The notes under the pieces are model-generated. The model worked only from the letters and a program-made list of their open reading frames with translations, made no database searches and had not been told where the DNA came from. Positions 52,407 to 64,000 of a stretch of 64,000 nt of DNA are shown here, in pieces (within the stretch, counting starts at the first letter, position 1; the number at the start of each line of letters is the position of its first letter). The DNA is from Citrobacter braakii. Its GTDB lineage: Bacteria; Pseudomonadota; Gammaproteobacteria; Enterobacterales; Enterobacteriaceae. The stretch is taken from positions 1 to 64,000 of the forward strand of contig NZ_NAEW01000005.1 in the NCBI RefSeq assembly GCF_002075345.1, written 5' to 3'. A program made the translations under genes and the position numbers.

Positions 52407-53219
52407 ATGGCTATCAAACTTATTGCTATCGACATGGATGGCACACTTCTGCTGCCCGATCACACCATTTCACCCGCGGTCAAAACGGCGATTGCCGCAG
52501 CGCGCGCGCGTGGCGTAAATGTGGTGCTGACCACGGGGCGCCCGTATGCCGGCGTCCACAGCTATCTGAAAGAATTGCATATGGAAGAACCCGGTGACTA
52601 CTGCATTACCTACAATGGCGCGCTAGTGCAGAAAGCAGGGGATGGCAGTACTGTCGCGCAAACCGCGTTGAGCTATGATGATTATCGTTATCTGGAGCAG
52701 CTCTCCCGGGACGTTGGCTCGCATTTCCACGCACTCGATCGCAACACGCTGTATACCGCGAACCGTGATATCAGCTACTACACGGTACATGAATCGTTTG
52801 TTGCGACGATTCCGCTGGTGTTCTGTGAAGCCGAGAAAATGGATCCCGCAACCCAGTTCCTGAAAGTGATGATGATTGACGAGCCGGAGATCCTCGATAA
52901 AGCTATCTCACGCATACCTGCGGAAGTAAAAGAGAAGTACACCGTGCTGAAAAGTGCGCCGTATTTCCTCGAAATCCTCGATAAACGCGTCAATAAAGGG
53001 ACTGGCGTGAAATCGCTGGCCGATGCGTTGGGTATAAAAGCCGAAGAGGTGATGGCGATTGGCGATCAGGAAAACGACATCGCGATGATTGAATACGCAG
53101 GCGTGGGCGTTGCCATGGACAACGCTATTGGATCAGTCAAAGAAATCGCCAACTTTGTGACGAAATCTAACCTTGAAGATGGCGTCGCGTATGCCATTGA
53201 GAAGTTTGCGCTGAAATAA
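52407..53219 (+). CDS. yidA: YidA, HAD-family (Cof-type) sugar phosphatase
   Basis: A 270-residue HAD-IIB phosphatase. Motif I DMDGTLLLPD carries the nucleophile (D9 region), motif II is TTGRPY, motif III K lies in the cap-proximal region and motif IV is GDQENDIAM. E. coli YidA dephosphorylates erythrose 4-phosphate, mannose 1-phosphate and other sugar phosphates. It starts ATG 52407 with GGGGAAC upstream. It converges on cbrA with only 4 bp between the stops. Confidence 0.95.
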   Translation: MAIKLIAIDMDGTLLLPDHTISPAVKTAIAAARARGVNVVLTTGRPYAGVHSYLKELHMEEPGDYCITYNGALVQKAGDGSTVAQTALSYDDYRYLEQLSRDVGSHFHALDRNTLYTANRDISYYTVHESFVATIPLVFCEAEKMDPATQFLKVMMIDEPEILDKAISRIPAEVKEKYTVLKSAPYFLEILDKRVNKGTGVKSLADALGIKAEEVMAIGDQENDIAMIEYAGVGVAMDNAIGSVKEIANFVTKSNLEDGVAYAIEKFALK

Positions 53220-53223
53220 GATG

Positions 53224-54342
53224 TTATGGGCAAATGCCTTGGCGCATTTGCCCTGTTTCAGCAATTAGTTGTGATACTGAGTGGTCACCTTGAGGAATAT
53301 GCGCCACGCCGCTGCGCATTATCCATTTACGGGAAAACGCCGACGTCAGGGCCCGACTTTTCAGGATCTTGCCAAACAGTTTGAGACGTAACTTGCGGGT
53401 GGCTTTGCGGTAAGCGTGATTCATATCTGGTGCATCCCGCAACAATACAGATTTGAGCGCCTCCGCGCTGTCCAGCGCATAGCTAATCCCCTCCAGTGAG
53501 CTGGCGCTGATAAAACCGGCCGCTTCGCCAATCAAAAATGCGTTGTCCTTGCCACAGACGAAGTCTTTCCAGCGTGAAGGAAACAGCACCGTACATTTTT
53601 CACTTTTCACCGGTTTGCCGAACTGAAATTGGAACGCTTCCATCTTCGCTTTCAGCGCGTCAAAGCGCGCCTGGCCGTCCTTCATCGGGTAGGCACCGCC
53701 AAAGATAAAATAGCCATCTTTGCTGATACTCCAGGAATAACAGTCGGTTGCGTCGTTATCAAAAATGCAGGAATAGAACGGGACGGGATGCTTTTCCGCA
53801 AACCATTGTTGAATAGCAACATATTTACGGATCTGGTGCCTGGGATAGAGATGACGGCGTACCAATGAGTTCGCGCCGTCGGCTCCCACCAGATAACGCG
53901 CGGTGATCTGCTGCTCCCAACCGTCGGCGCGGAAGATGACATGCCATTTATCGCCCTCGCGCCAGATTTTCCGACACAGGCTGTCGTGGTACACCTGTAC
54001 ATCATCAGGAATGAGAGATTTAAGCCATAAATCAAAAGCATGGCGGTTGATATTAATGTAGCTACGCTGGTAGTTACGCGTCAAAGAGGCTGCAACATCA
54101 ACCGTTTTAACGCTAAATATTTGTGGGTTAGCGATGACATCAACGGGTAAGGTTATCCCGTCGCGGATAAACGAACGCTGGGCATCCGGGGCCAACAGAC
54201 CGCCGCAGGGTTTGGTGAAACCTTCGTTGCCGCACTGGTGTTTTTTATCCAACGCGATCACGCGCATTTTTCCACTCAACTGCCGTGCCAGCGCTGCGCC
54301 TGCCGGGCCTAACCCGATAATGGCTACGTCAAAATGTTCCAT
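53224..54342 (-). CDS. cbrA: CbrA, FAD-dependent oxidoreductase (geranylgeranyl-reductase-like)
   Basis: A 372-residue flavoprotein homologous to E. coli CbrA, a CreBC-regulated gene that gives colicin M resistance when overexpressed. The Rossmann dinucleotide motif is [12 protein letters not shown] (residues 8-19), with [10 protein letters not shown] nearby. The second FAD motif is [13 protein letters not shown] and the third is [18 protein letters not shown]. It ends about 18 residues beyond E. coli CbrA, and the last codons encode a transcription-terminator hairpin. A perfect CreB box lies upstream at 54389-54404. Confidence 0.92.
   Translation of the reverse strand: MEHFDVAIIGLGPAGAALARQLSGKMRVIALDKKHQCGNEGFTKPCGGLLAPDAQRSFIRDGITLPVDVIANPQIFSVKTVDVAASLTRNYQRSYININRHAFDLWLKSLIPDDVQVYHDSLCRKIWREGDKWHVIFRADGWEQQITARYLVGADGANSLVRRHLYPRHQIRKYVAIQQWFAEKHPVPFYSCIFDNDATDCYSWSISKDGYFIFGGAYPMKDGQARFDALKAKMEAFQFQFGKPVKSEKCTVLFPSRWKDFVCGKDNAFLIGEAAGFISASSLEGISYALDSAEALKSVLLRDAPDMNHAYRKATRKLRLKLFGKILKSRALTSAFSRKWIMRSGVAHIPQGDHSVSQLIAETGQMRQGICP
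53228..53253. terminator. Bidirectional hairpin at the yidA-cbrA junction, inside cbrA codons
   Basis: GGGCAAATGC (53228-53237) and GCATTTGCCC (53244-53253) form a perfect 10-bp stem with a 6-base loop, 9 bp after the yidA stop. It acts plausibly as the yidA terminator but lies entirely inside the last codons of cbrA; the following T content is low (TGTTTC). Confidence 0.65.
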
Positions 54343-54388
54343 CTTTCTGTCCGCAAAAATGAAGATGGCGATACGCTAAAGCCTGAAA

Positions 54389-54404
54389 GTGAAGTGCTTG
54401 TGAA
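54389..54404 (-). promoter_or_regulatory. CreB-binding site (cre tag) upstream of cbrA
   Basis: On the minus strand TTCAC-AAGCAC-TTCAC, an exact match to the direct-repeat cre tag TTCAC-N6-TTCAC bound by the response regulator CreB. It lies 46 bp from the cbrA start and also within 40 bp of the divergent yidR start. cbrA is a known CreBC target in E. coli. Confidence 0.88.
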
Positions 54405-54441
54405 GTATGATTGCTGAAATCGTCTTGTATCAGGGCATTCC

Positions 54442-55668
54442 ATGAAGCAAATCACCTTTACGCCGCGTAATCATCAGCTTACCAATATCAATACCTGGAC
54501 ACCGGACAGCCAGTGGCTGGTTTTTGATGTGCGCCCTTCCGGTGCCTCCTTTACCGGCGACACAATTGAGCGCGTCAATATTCATACTGGCGAGCTGGAG
54601 GTGATTTATCGGGCCATGCAGGGATCGCACGTTGGCGTGGTGACCGTTCATCCAAAGTTGGAAAAATATGTGTTTATTCATGGGCCTGAAAATCCTGATG
54701 AAACATGGCATTACGACTTCCATCATCGGCGTGGGGTGATAGCTACGCAGGCAAAAGTGGAGAATCTGGATGCGATGGATATTACCGCCCCATATACGCC
54801 GGGCGCGCTGCGTGGCGGTAGTCATGTGCATGTATTTAGCCCGAGCGGCGAGTTTGTCAGTTTCACCTATAACGACCATGTGCTGCATGAGCGCTCACCG
54901 GCGCTGGATCTACGCAATGTCGGTGTGGCTGCGCCCTATGGTCCGGTGACGGTCTCCGCGCAGCATCCCCGTGAGTACAGCGGGAGCCATTGGTGCGTGC
55001 TGGTAACCCAGACGACACCCACGCCTAAACCGGGTAGCGATAAGATTAACCGCGCCTATGAAGAGGGCTGGGTAGGGGAAAACAGACTGGCGTTTATCGG
55101 TGATACGTTATCAGTCACGGGCGAGAAAGTGCCGGAGTTATTTATTGTTGATTTACCTCAGGATGAAAGCGGCTGGAAACAGCCGGGCGACGCTCCGCTG
55201 GAGGGCACTGAGGCGACAATGCCTGCGCCGCCATTCGGTATTAATCAACGCCGCCTGACGTTTACTCATGCGCGCGCCTTTCCCGGTCTGGTAAATCAGC
55301 CGCGCCATTGGGTGCGCAGTAATCCAAAGGCATCTGAGATTGCATTTTTAATGCGTGATGACGTCGGCATTGTGCAACTGTGGCTGATTTCCCCACAAGG
55401 AGGAGAACCGCGTCAGCTTACCCGCTGCGCCACGGATATTCAGTCAGCATTCAACTGGCATCCGTCAGGGAAATGGCTGGGGTTTGTACTGGATAACAAA
55501 ATTGCTTGTTGTGATGCTCAGACGGGAGAGGTTGATTTTCTAACGGACCGTCACGGCAACCCACCATCGGGCGATGCGATCATCTTCTCTCCTGATGGTC
55601 GACAGGTTGCGTGGATGGAAGACGTCGAGGGTTTCCGCCAGTTGTGGGTAACAGAGACTGGGCGTTAG
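54442..55668 (+). CDS. yidR: YidR, TolB-like beta-propeller protein (DUF3748)
   Basis: A 408-residue protein similar to E. coli YidR. Repeated blades with SPSGEFVSFTYNDH, HPSGKWLGFVLDN and SPDGRQVAWMED show a WD40/PD40 TolB-type propeller. No signal peptide is seen (MKQITFTPRNHQ), so it is probably cytoplasmic. Histidines in HWC/GSHVHVF segments resemble metal-binding sites of oligogalacturonide-lyase-like propellers, but activity is unknown. It diverges from cbrA and could share the CreB site. Its stop is 1 bp from the convergent yidQ. Confidence 0.9.
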   Translation: MKQITFTPRNHQLTNINTWTPDSQWLVFDVRPSGASFTGDTIERVNIHTGELEVIYRAMQGSHVGVVTVHPKLEKYVFIHGPENPDETWHYDFHHRRGVIATQAKVENLDAMDITAPYTPGALRGGSHVHVFSPSGEFVSFTYNDHVLHERSPALDLRNVGVAAPYGPVTVSAQHPREYSGSHWCVLVTQTTPTPKPGSDKINRAYEEGWVGENRLAFIGDTLSVTGEKVPELFIVDLPQDESGWKQPGDAPLEGTEATMPAPPFGINQRRLTFTHARAFPGLVNQPRHWVRSNPKASEIAFLMRDDVGIVQLWLISPQGGEPRQLTRCATDIQSAFNWHPSGKWLGFVLDNKIACCDAQTGEVDFLTDRHGNPPSGDAIIFSPDGRQVAWMEDVEGFRQLWVTETGR

Positions 55669-55669
55669 C

Positions 55670-56014
55670 TTAAGGAGCAGGCATTTCAGCCGGAGGGATA
55701 ACGGCGTTCGCGGCCTGCGTTCTCTCCTCGCTTTTTTCTACACGGGATCTCACCGAGTTATCTTTGCGAAAGAGATCCCACGGAAGTAATACTGTATCCA
55801 GTACTGCGGTAAACGGCATATCCAGAATCGCCAGTGACTTGGTTCCCCAGTTTGTATCACTTTCGCTAATCATTGTGGCGCTGGCGCGCGTGCCAGGATA
55901 CGTCCCTTCTTTGCCTCCGGTATGCGACATAATGCTGGAACAGCCGCTCACAAACGCCATCCCGCTGCACATTGTCAGTGTTACCAACATTTTTTTTATC
56001 ATCATTTTTTTCAT
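55670..56014 (-). CDS. yidQ: YidQ, small outer-envelope lipoprotein (DUF1375)
   Basis: A 114-residue predicted lipoprotein. The signal peptide is basic (MKKMMIKK) then hydrophobic, and ends in the lipobox V-S-G-C with the lipidated Cys at residue 25. Asp is absent at +2 (CSS), favouring outer-membrane sorting. The mature part has the DUF1375 core with TDAVLDTVLLPWDL-like TAVLDTVLLPWDLF. E. coli YidQ has no well-established role. An ATG four codons downstream is an alternative start. Confidence 0.88.
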   Translation of the reverse strand: MKKMMIKKMLVTLTMCSGMAFVSGCSSIMSHTGGKEGTYPGTRASATMISESDTNWGTKSLAILDMPFTAVLDTVLLPWDLFRKDNSVRSRVEKSEERTQAANAVIPPAEMPAP

Positions 56015-56174
56015 CTGTATTTATTGTGTTTGCATGGTGAGTTAAAGCGATCCGTTGCGAAAATAACATCACCATTTCGTCACACTGTGGCGGCTATCGC
56101 GATTTAACGATAACAACTGCTCCCACCAGTGTATGCAATAGACAACAAACTGCAAAAAAAGTCAGATGAATACG

Positions 56175-56202
56175 CTTGAAAAGTTTGTATTAAGACCCAT
56201 TT
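56175..56202 (+). promoter_or_regulatory. Sigma-32 heat-shock promoter of ibpAB
   Basis: CTTGAAA (56175-56181), 14 bp, then CCCATTT (56196-56202), matching the RpoH consensus CTTGAAA-N13-15-CCCCATNT. The start would be near 56209, about 100 bp before ibpA. A heat-shock promoter is known for ibpAB. Confidence 0.92.
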
Positions 56203-56208
56203 TTAGAG

Positions 56209-56307
56209 TGTAGACAAATGAAGGGCATGCCTGATGGGTGTCCTGGCTACCTGACCTGTCCATGATGGAAGGTCTATTATTCTCGCTGATTTCAGGAGCT
56301 ATTGATT
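56209..56307 (+). promoter_or_regulatory. ROSE-type RNA thermometer in the ibpA leader
   Basis: The leader has an extended hairpin (GACCTGTCCAT with ATGGAAGGTC, 56253-56274) followed by CTCGCTGATTTCAGGAGC, in which the ribosome site AGGAG (56294-56298) can pair with the preceding pyrimidine-rich segment. Position and short SD-proximal hairpin match the ROSE elements known to control ibpA in E. coli and Salmonella: closed at low temperature, open on heating. Confidence 0.85.
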
Positions 56308-56721
56308 ATGCGTAACTTTGATTTATCCCCACTGTACCGTTCTGCTATTGGTTTTGATCGCCTGTTTAACCTGCTGGAAAACAATCAGGGCCAGAGCAAT
56401 GGCGGCTACCCTCCGTATAACGTTGAGCTGGTAGACGAAAACCATTACCGAATTGCGATTGCCGTTGCTGGTTTTGCTGAAAGCGAACTGGAAATTACTG
56501 CCCAGGACAATCTGCTGGTGGTGAAAGGTGCCCATGCGGACGATCAAAAAGAACGTACTTACCTGTATCAGGGGATTGCCGAGCGCAACTTCGAACGTAA
56601 GTTCCAGTTAGCGGAGAACATTCATGTTCGCGGCGCGAACCTGGTGAATGGTCTGCTGTATATCGATCTCGAACGCGTGATTCCCGAGGCGAATAAGCCG
56701 CGCCGCATCGAAATCAACTAA
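56308..56721 (+). CDS. ibpA: IbpA, small heat-shock chaperone
   Basis: A 137-residue alpha-crystallin/Hsp20 protein that binds aggregating proteins and inclusion bodies. The alpha-crystallin domain (about residues 30-120; [19 protein letters not shown]) is flanked by an aromatic N-terminal arm ([20 protein letters not shown]) and a C-terminal I-x-I motif (RRIEIN). I use ATG 56308, 9 bases after AGGAG. First gene of ibpAB. Confidence 0.97.
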   Translation: MRNFDLSPLYRSAIGFDRLFNLLENNQGQSNGGYPPYNVELVDENHYRIAIAVAGFAESELEITAQDNLLVVKGAHADDQKERTYLYQGIAERNFERKFQLAENIHVRGANLVNGLLYIDLERVIPEANKPRRIEIN

Positions 56722-56772
56722 TTCTGTGGGCCGCTTCAGGCGGCCCTGCTAAGCAATCGGCTTGCCGTCAGG

Positions 56773-56813
56773 GAGCCAAAAGGTACTTACTCGCTTCTTA
56801 GAAGGAGATTATT
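56773..56813 (+). promoter_or_regulatory. SD-masking hairpin before ibpB
   Basis: CTTCT followed by TAG and AGAAG places the strong ribosome site AAGGAG of ibpB in a short stem, preceded by the pyrimidine-rich TTACTCGC. An RNA thermometer for ibpB is known in E. coli; this hairpin is consistent with one. Confidence 0.55.
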
Positions 56814-57242
56814 ATGCGTAACTACGATTTATCCCCACTGCTGCGTCAATGGATCGGTTTTGACAAACTGGCCAATGCCTTGCAAAACACGGGCGAAAGC
56901 CAGAGCTTCCCGCCTTATAACATCGAAAAGAGCGATGATAACCACTACCGCATTACCCTTGCGTTAGCCGGTTTCCGCCAGGAAGATCTGGATATTCAAC
57001 TGGAAGGCACACGCCTGACCGTGAAAGGTACGCCGCAGCAGCCGGAAAAAGAGACCAAATGGTTGCATCAGGGGCTGGTCACTCAGCCGTTCAGCCTGAG
57101 CTTTACGCTGGCTGAAAATATGGAAGTCTCCGGCGCAAGCTTCACTAACGGCTTGCTGCATATCGATTTGACCCGGAATGAACCTGAAACCATCGCTCCA
57201 CAACGTATCGCCATCAGCGAACGTCCCGCATTAGACAGTTAA
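56814..57242 (+). CDS. ibpB: IbpB, small heat-shock chaperone
   Basis: A 142-residue paralogue and partner of IbpA. The alpha-crystallin domain is at about residues 32-120 ([20 protein letters not shown]), and the C-terminal I-x-I ([12 protein letters not shown]) is present. IbpB joins IbpA in mixed assemblies and passes substrates to DnaK and ClpB. It lies 92 bp downstream of ibpA in the same operon. Confidence 0.97.
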   Translation: MRNYDLSPLLRQWIGFDKLANALQNTGESQSFPPYNIEKSDDNHYRITLALAGFRQEDLDIQLEGTRLTVKGTPQQPEKETKWLHQGLVTQPFSLSFTLAENMEVSGASFTNGLLHIDLTRNEPETIAPQRIAISERPALDS

Positions 57243-57258
57243 ATAGCTCCATGCCTTT

Positions 57259-57286
57259 GCCCCGCCAGAAATGACGGGGCTTTTTT
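57259..57286 (+). terminator. Terminator of ibpAB
   Basis: GCCCCG (57259-57264) and CGGGGC (57275-57280) form a stem followed by TTTTTT, 18 bp after the ibpB stop. Confidence 0.9.
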
Positions 57287-57326
57287 GTGCGTCAGCCCAC
57301 ATGAAACTATTATCTGGGAGGGCAGG

Positions 57327-57434
57327 ATGCCGGAAGCGCTGCCATTGCCAGAAAAAAGCATTCAGCAATTTCAAATCGACGTGAAGAAAAACAGTAAAGA
57401 ACGCCCTTCTCAAGCGCTCCTGGGCGCTTTGTAG
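57327..57434 (+). CDS. Candidate 35-residue small ORF upstream of yidE
   Basis: Frame MPEALPLPEKSIQQFQIDVK continuing to a TAG at 57432-57434. GGGAGGGCAG lies immediately upstream (GGGAGG 57316-57321, 5 bases from the ATG), a strong ribosome site. Codon choice (CTG, GCG, GAA, AAA, CGC) looks like local genes. The peptide is charged, has no membrane segment, and I do not recognise it. It sits between the ibpB terminator and yidE, so would need its own promoter or serve as a yidE leader ORF. Confidence 0.35.
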   Translation: MPEALPLPEKSIQQFQIDVKKNSKERPSQALLGAL

Positions 57435-57484
57435 CATGATAATGTGCGCCACTCTGCATTCATGCCTGAACGGTTCAGTCATAA

Positions 57485-59185
<1,701 letters not shown>

Positions 59186-59902
59186 TCAGGCTGAGTCTGG
59201 GTGGACGCGCCGTAAGTGGTAGTCCACCTGGTACTCGCTGGCGTTTCTGAACATCACCGAATAATTCAAAAACTCCCCGCTATCGCTGTAGGACAGTGAG
59301 GTAATCCGCAGCAATGGCGTCTGTTCAGGTACGTTCATCTGCGCGGAAAGCTGCTTATCGGCAAGAACGGGAGTCAGACTTTCATAGTTGCCGCTGATAG
59401 TTATTCCGCACTCTTTCTCGATGTAATCGAATTTTGACCCTTCCAGATGCGCCAGCGATAAATTACGGAATAATTTTACCGGCATGTAGCTGTCTTCAAG
59501 CATCAGCGGCTTGCCGTCCACATAGCGAACGCGACGTGAGAAGTAGATGCGTTCATTAATCTGGATACGCAGTTGGCTGGCAATTGCTGGTGGTGCGGGC
59601 ATCACTTCAAATACCAGTACTTCACTGGTGACCTCTTTCCCTTGTCGCTTCAGTACTTCCGCCAGTCCGGTCAGGTTTGTGGTTTCATGATGGACATCTT
59701 TGCGCGCCACATAAGTTCCACTCCCATGACGGCGTACGACCAATCCCCAGCCAATCAACATATCAATTGCTTTACGGATCGTCATTCGTGAAACCGCGAA
59801 CTCTTGGGCAAGCTTTTTTTCACCAGGCAACGGGCTACCGATGTTGTAATCAGAAGAATTCAGGCGAATTCGTAGTCGTTCCGCAATTGATTTGTAGATC
59901 AC
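59186..59902 (-). CDS. yidP: YidP, GntR/HutC-family regulator of the glv locus
   Basis: A 238-residue regulator: winged HTH (about residues 5-70; LPGEKKLAQEFAVSRMTIRKAIDML) and UTRA effector domain (about 90-232; YFSRRVRYVDGKPLMLEDSYMP). It is divergent from glvC-glvG and most likely their repressor, sensing a sugar phosphate. A near-perfect palindrome (59952-59977) in the shared promoter region is a candidate operator. It is intact in length compared with E. coli YidP. Confidence 0.92.
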   Translation of the reverse strand: MIYKSIAERLRIRLNSSDYNIGSPLPGEKKLAQEFAVSRMTIRKAIDMLIGWGLVVRRHGSGTYVARKDVHHETTNLTGLAEVLKRQGKEVTSEVLVFEVMPAPPAIASQLRIQINERIYFSRRVRYVDGKPLMLEDSYMPVKLFRNLSLAHLEGSKFDYIEKECGITISGNYESLTPVLADKQLSAQMNVPEQTPLLRITSLSYSDSGEFLNYSVMFRNASEYQVDYHLRRVHPDSA

Positions 59903-59951
59903 TACCAGACCTCTTTTTTCTTTTAATTACTGCACCATAAACCTTTTGATG

Positions 59952-59977
59952 TCTAACTTTTACGTAAAAAGTAGACC
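59952..59977. promoter_or_regulatory. Candidate YidP operator
   Basis: GTCTA and TAGAC flank a perfect 12-bp centre TTTTACGTAAAA; overall 22 of 26 positions are symmetric. It is 50 bp from the yidP start and about 150 bp from the glvC start. GntR/HutC regulators bind such palindromes in the divergent promoter. Rest of 59903-60125: no other element recognised except a GAGG ribosome site before glvC. Confidence 0.6.
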
Positions 59978-60125
59978 TCATTGCCGAAATTAAAACCATG
60001 AAAGCGATCACGAATCGCAGCGGCATGCCATGTCTGAAGGATCGCAACTTTCTATTCTCGTATCAGGCCAGCAATCACTACAAAAAAGGCCTCTCCCCTA
60101 CTGGTTGTTATATGAGGATGTGAAA

Positions 60126-63961
<3,836 letters not shown>

Positions 63962-64000
63962 TTTAATTTCCCACCGGAGAATTATGCCCACAACCTGAAC

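Noticed and set aside
57313-57384. Alternative short frame starting MKLLSGRAGC overlapping the 35-codon candidate
   Set aside because: No ribosome site at its ATG and cysteine/lysine-rich nonsense-like composition; the frame with the GGGAGG site is better.

Overview
The window is enterobacterial chromosome around the replication origin. Almost every protein can be matched to an Escherichia coli K-12 counterpart, in the same order as the rrn-rbs-oriC-atp-glm-pst-dnaA-ibp-glv region. The host is clearly a member of the Enterobacteriaceae. The lack of the bgl cluster, of tnaCAB between mdtL and mnmE, and of yidB and the dgo cluster, together with retention of cbrA and glv, makes Citrobacter or a close relative my best guess. 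The genus is inferred, not proven.

Layout. 1-505: 5' end of a 16S rRNA gene (minus strand) and its P1/P2 promoter region. 506-2639: yieP-hsrA (regulator and MFS exporter). 2605-8600: ribose operon rbsDACBKR on the minus strand, with two RbsR-type operators. 8683-13823: kup (minus), then the ravA-viaA stress operon. 13827-18956: asnA/asnC, mioC, oriC, mnmG, rsmG. 19453-26507: the complete F1Fo ATP synthase operon atpIBEFHAGDC with promoter and terminator. 26508-30602: a 0.6 kb regulatory gap, then glmU-glmS. 30777-35587: Pho boxes and pstSCAB-phoU. 35671-41576: yieH, adeP, chrR, yieE, yidZ, mdtL. 41757-52276: mnmE, yidC, yidD, rnpA, rpmH on the minus strand, divergent from dnaA, dnaN, recF, gyrB. 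52407-56014: yidA, cbrA, yidR, yidQ. 56175-57286: heat-shock operon ibpAB with a sigma-32 promoter and RNA-thermometer leader. 57524-59185: yidE. 59186-63961: the glv alpha-glucoside locus (yidP, glvC, glvG, yidL).

How the genes work together. The region combines replication initiation (oriC, DnaA, beta clamp, RecF, gyrase B), tRNA and rRNA modification (MnmG, MnmE, RsmG), energy supply (ATP synthase), amino-sugar synthesis for the envelope (GlmU, GlmS), phosphate uptake and its sensing (Pst, PhoU), membrane insertion (YidC, YidD), and sugar, potassium and purine uptake.

Most genes are conventional core genes. The departures from the expected picture are these. (1) glvC is broken by a third tandem copy of a 7-bp repeat, while the hydrolase and both regulators around it are intact. 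(2) The atpC-glmU gap holds two CRP-like palindromes and a 16-codon ORF. (3) Three members of one ERIC-like repeat family sit in the kup leader, between pstS and pstC, and, in an internally deleted form, against the yidC stop. (4) A perfect CreB box precedes cbrA, whose 3' end also encodes a terminator hairpin. (5) The rbs promoter region has a second operator. I found no CRISPR array, prophage, insertion sequence, defence island or clearly novel multigene system.
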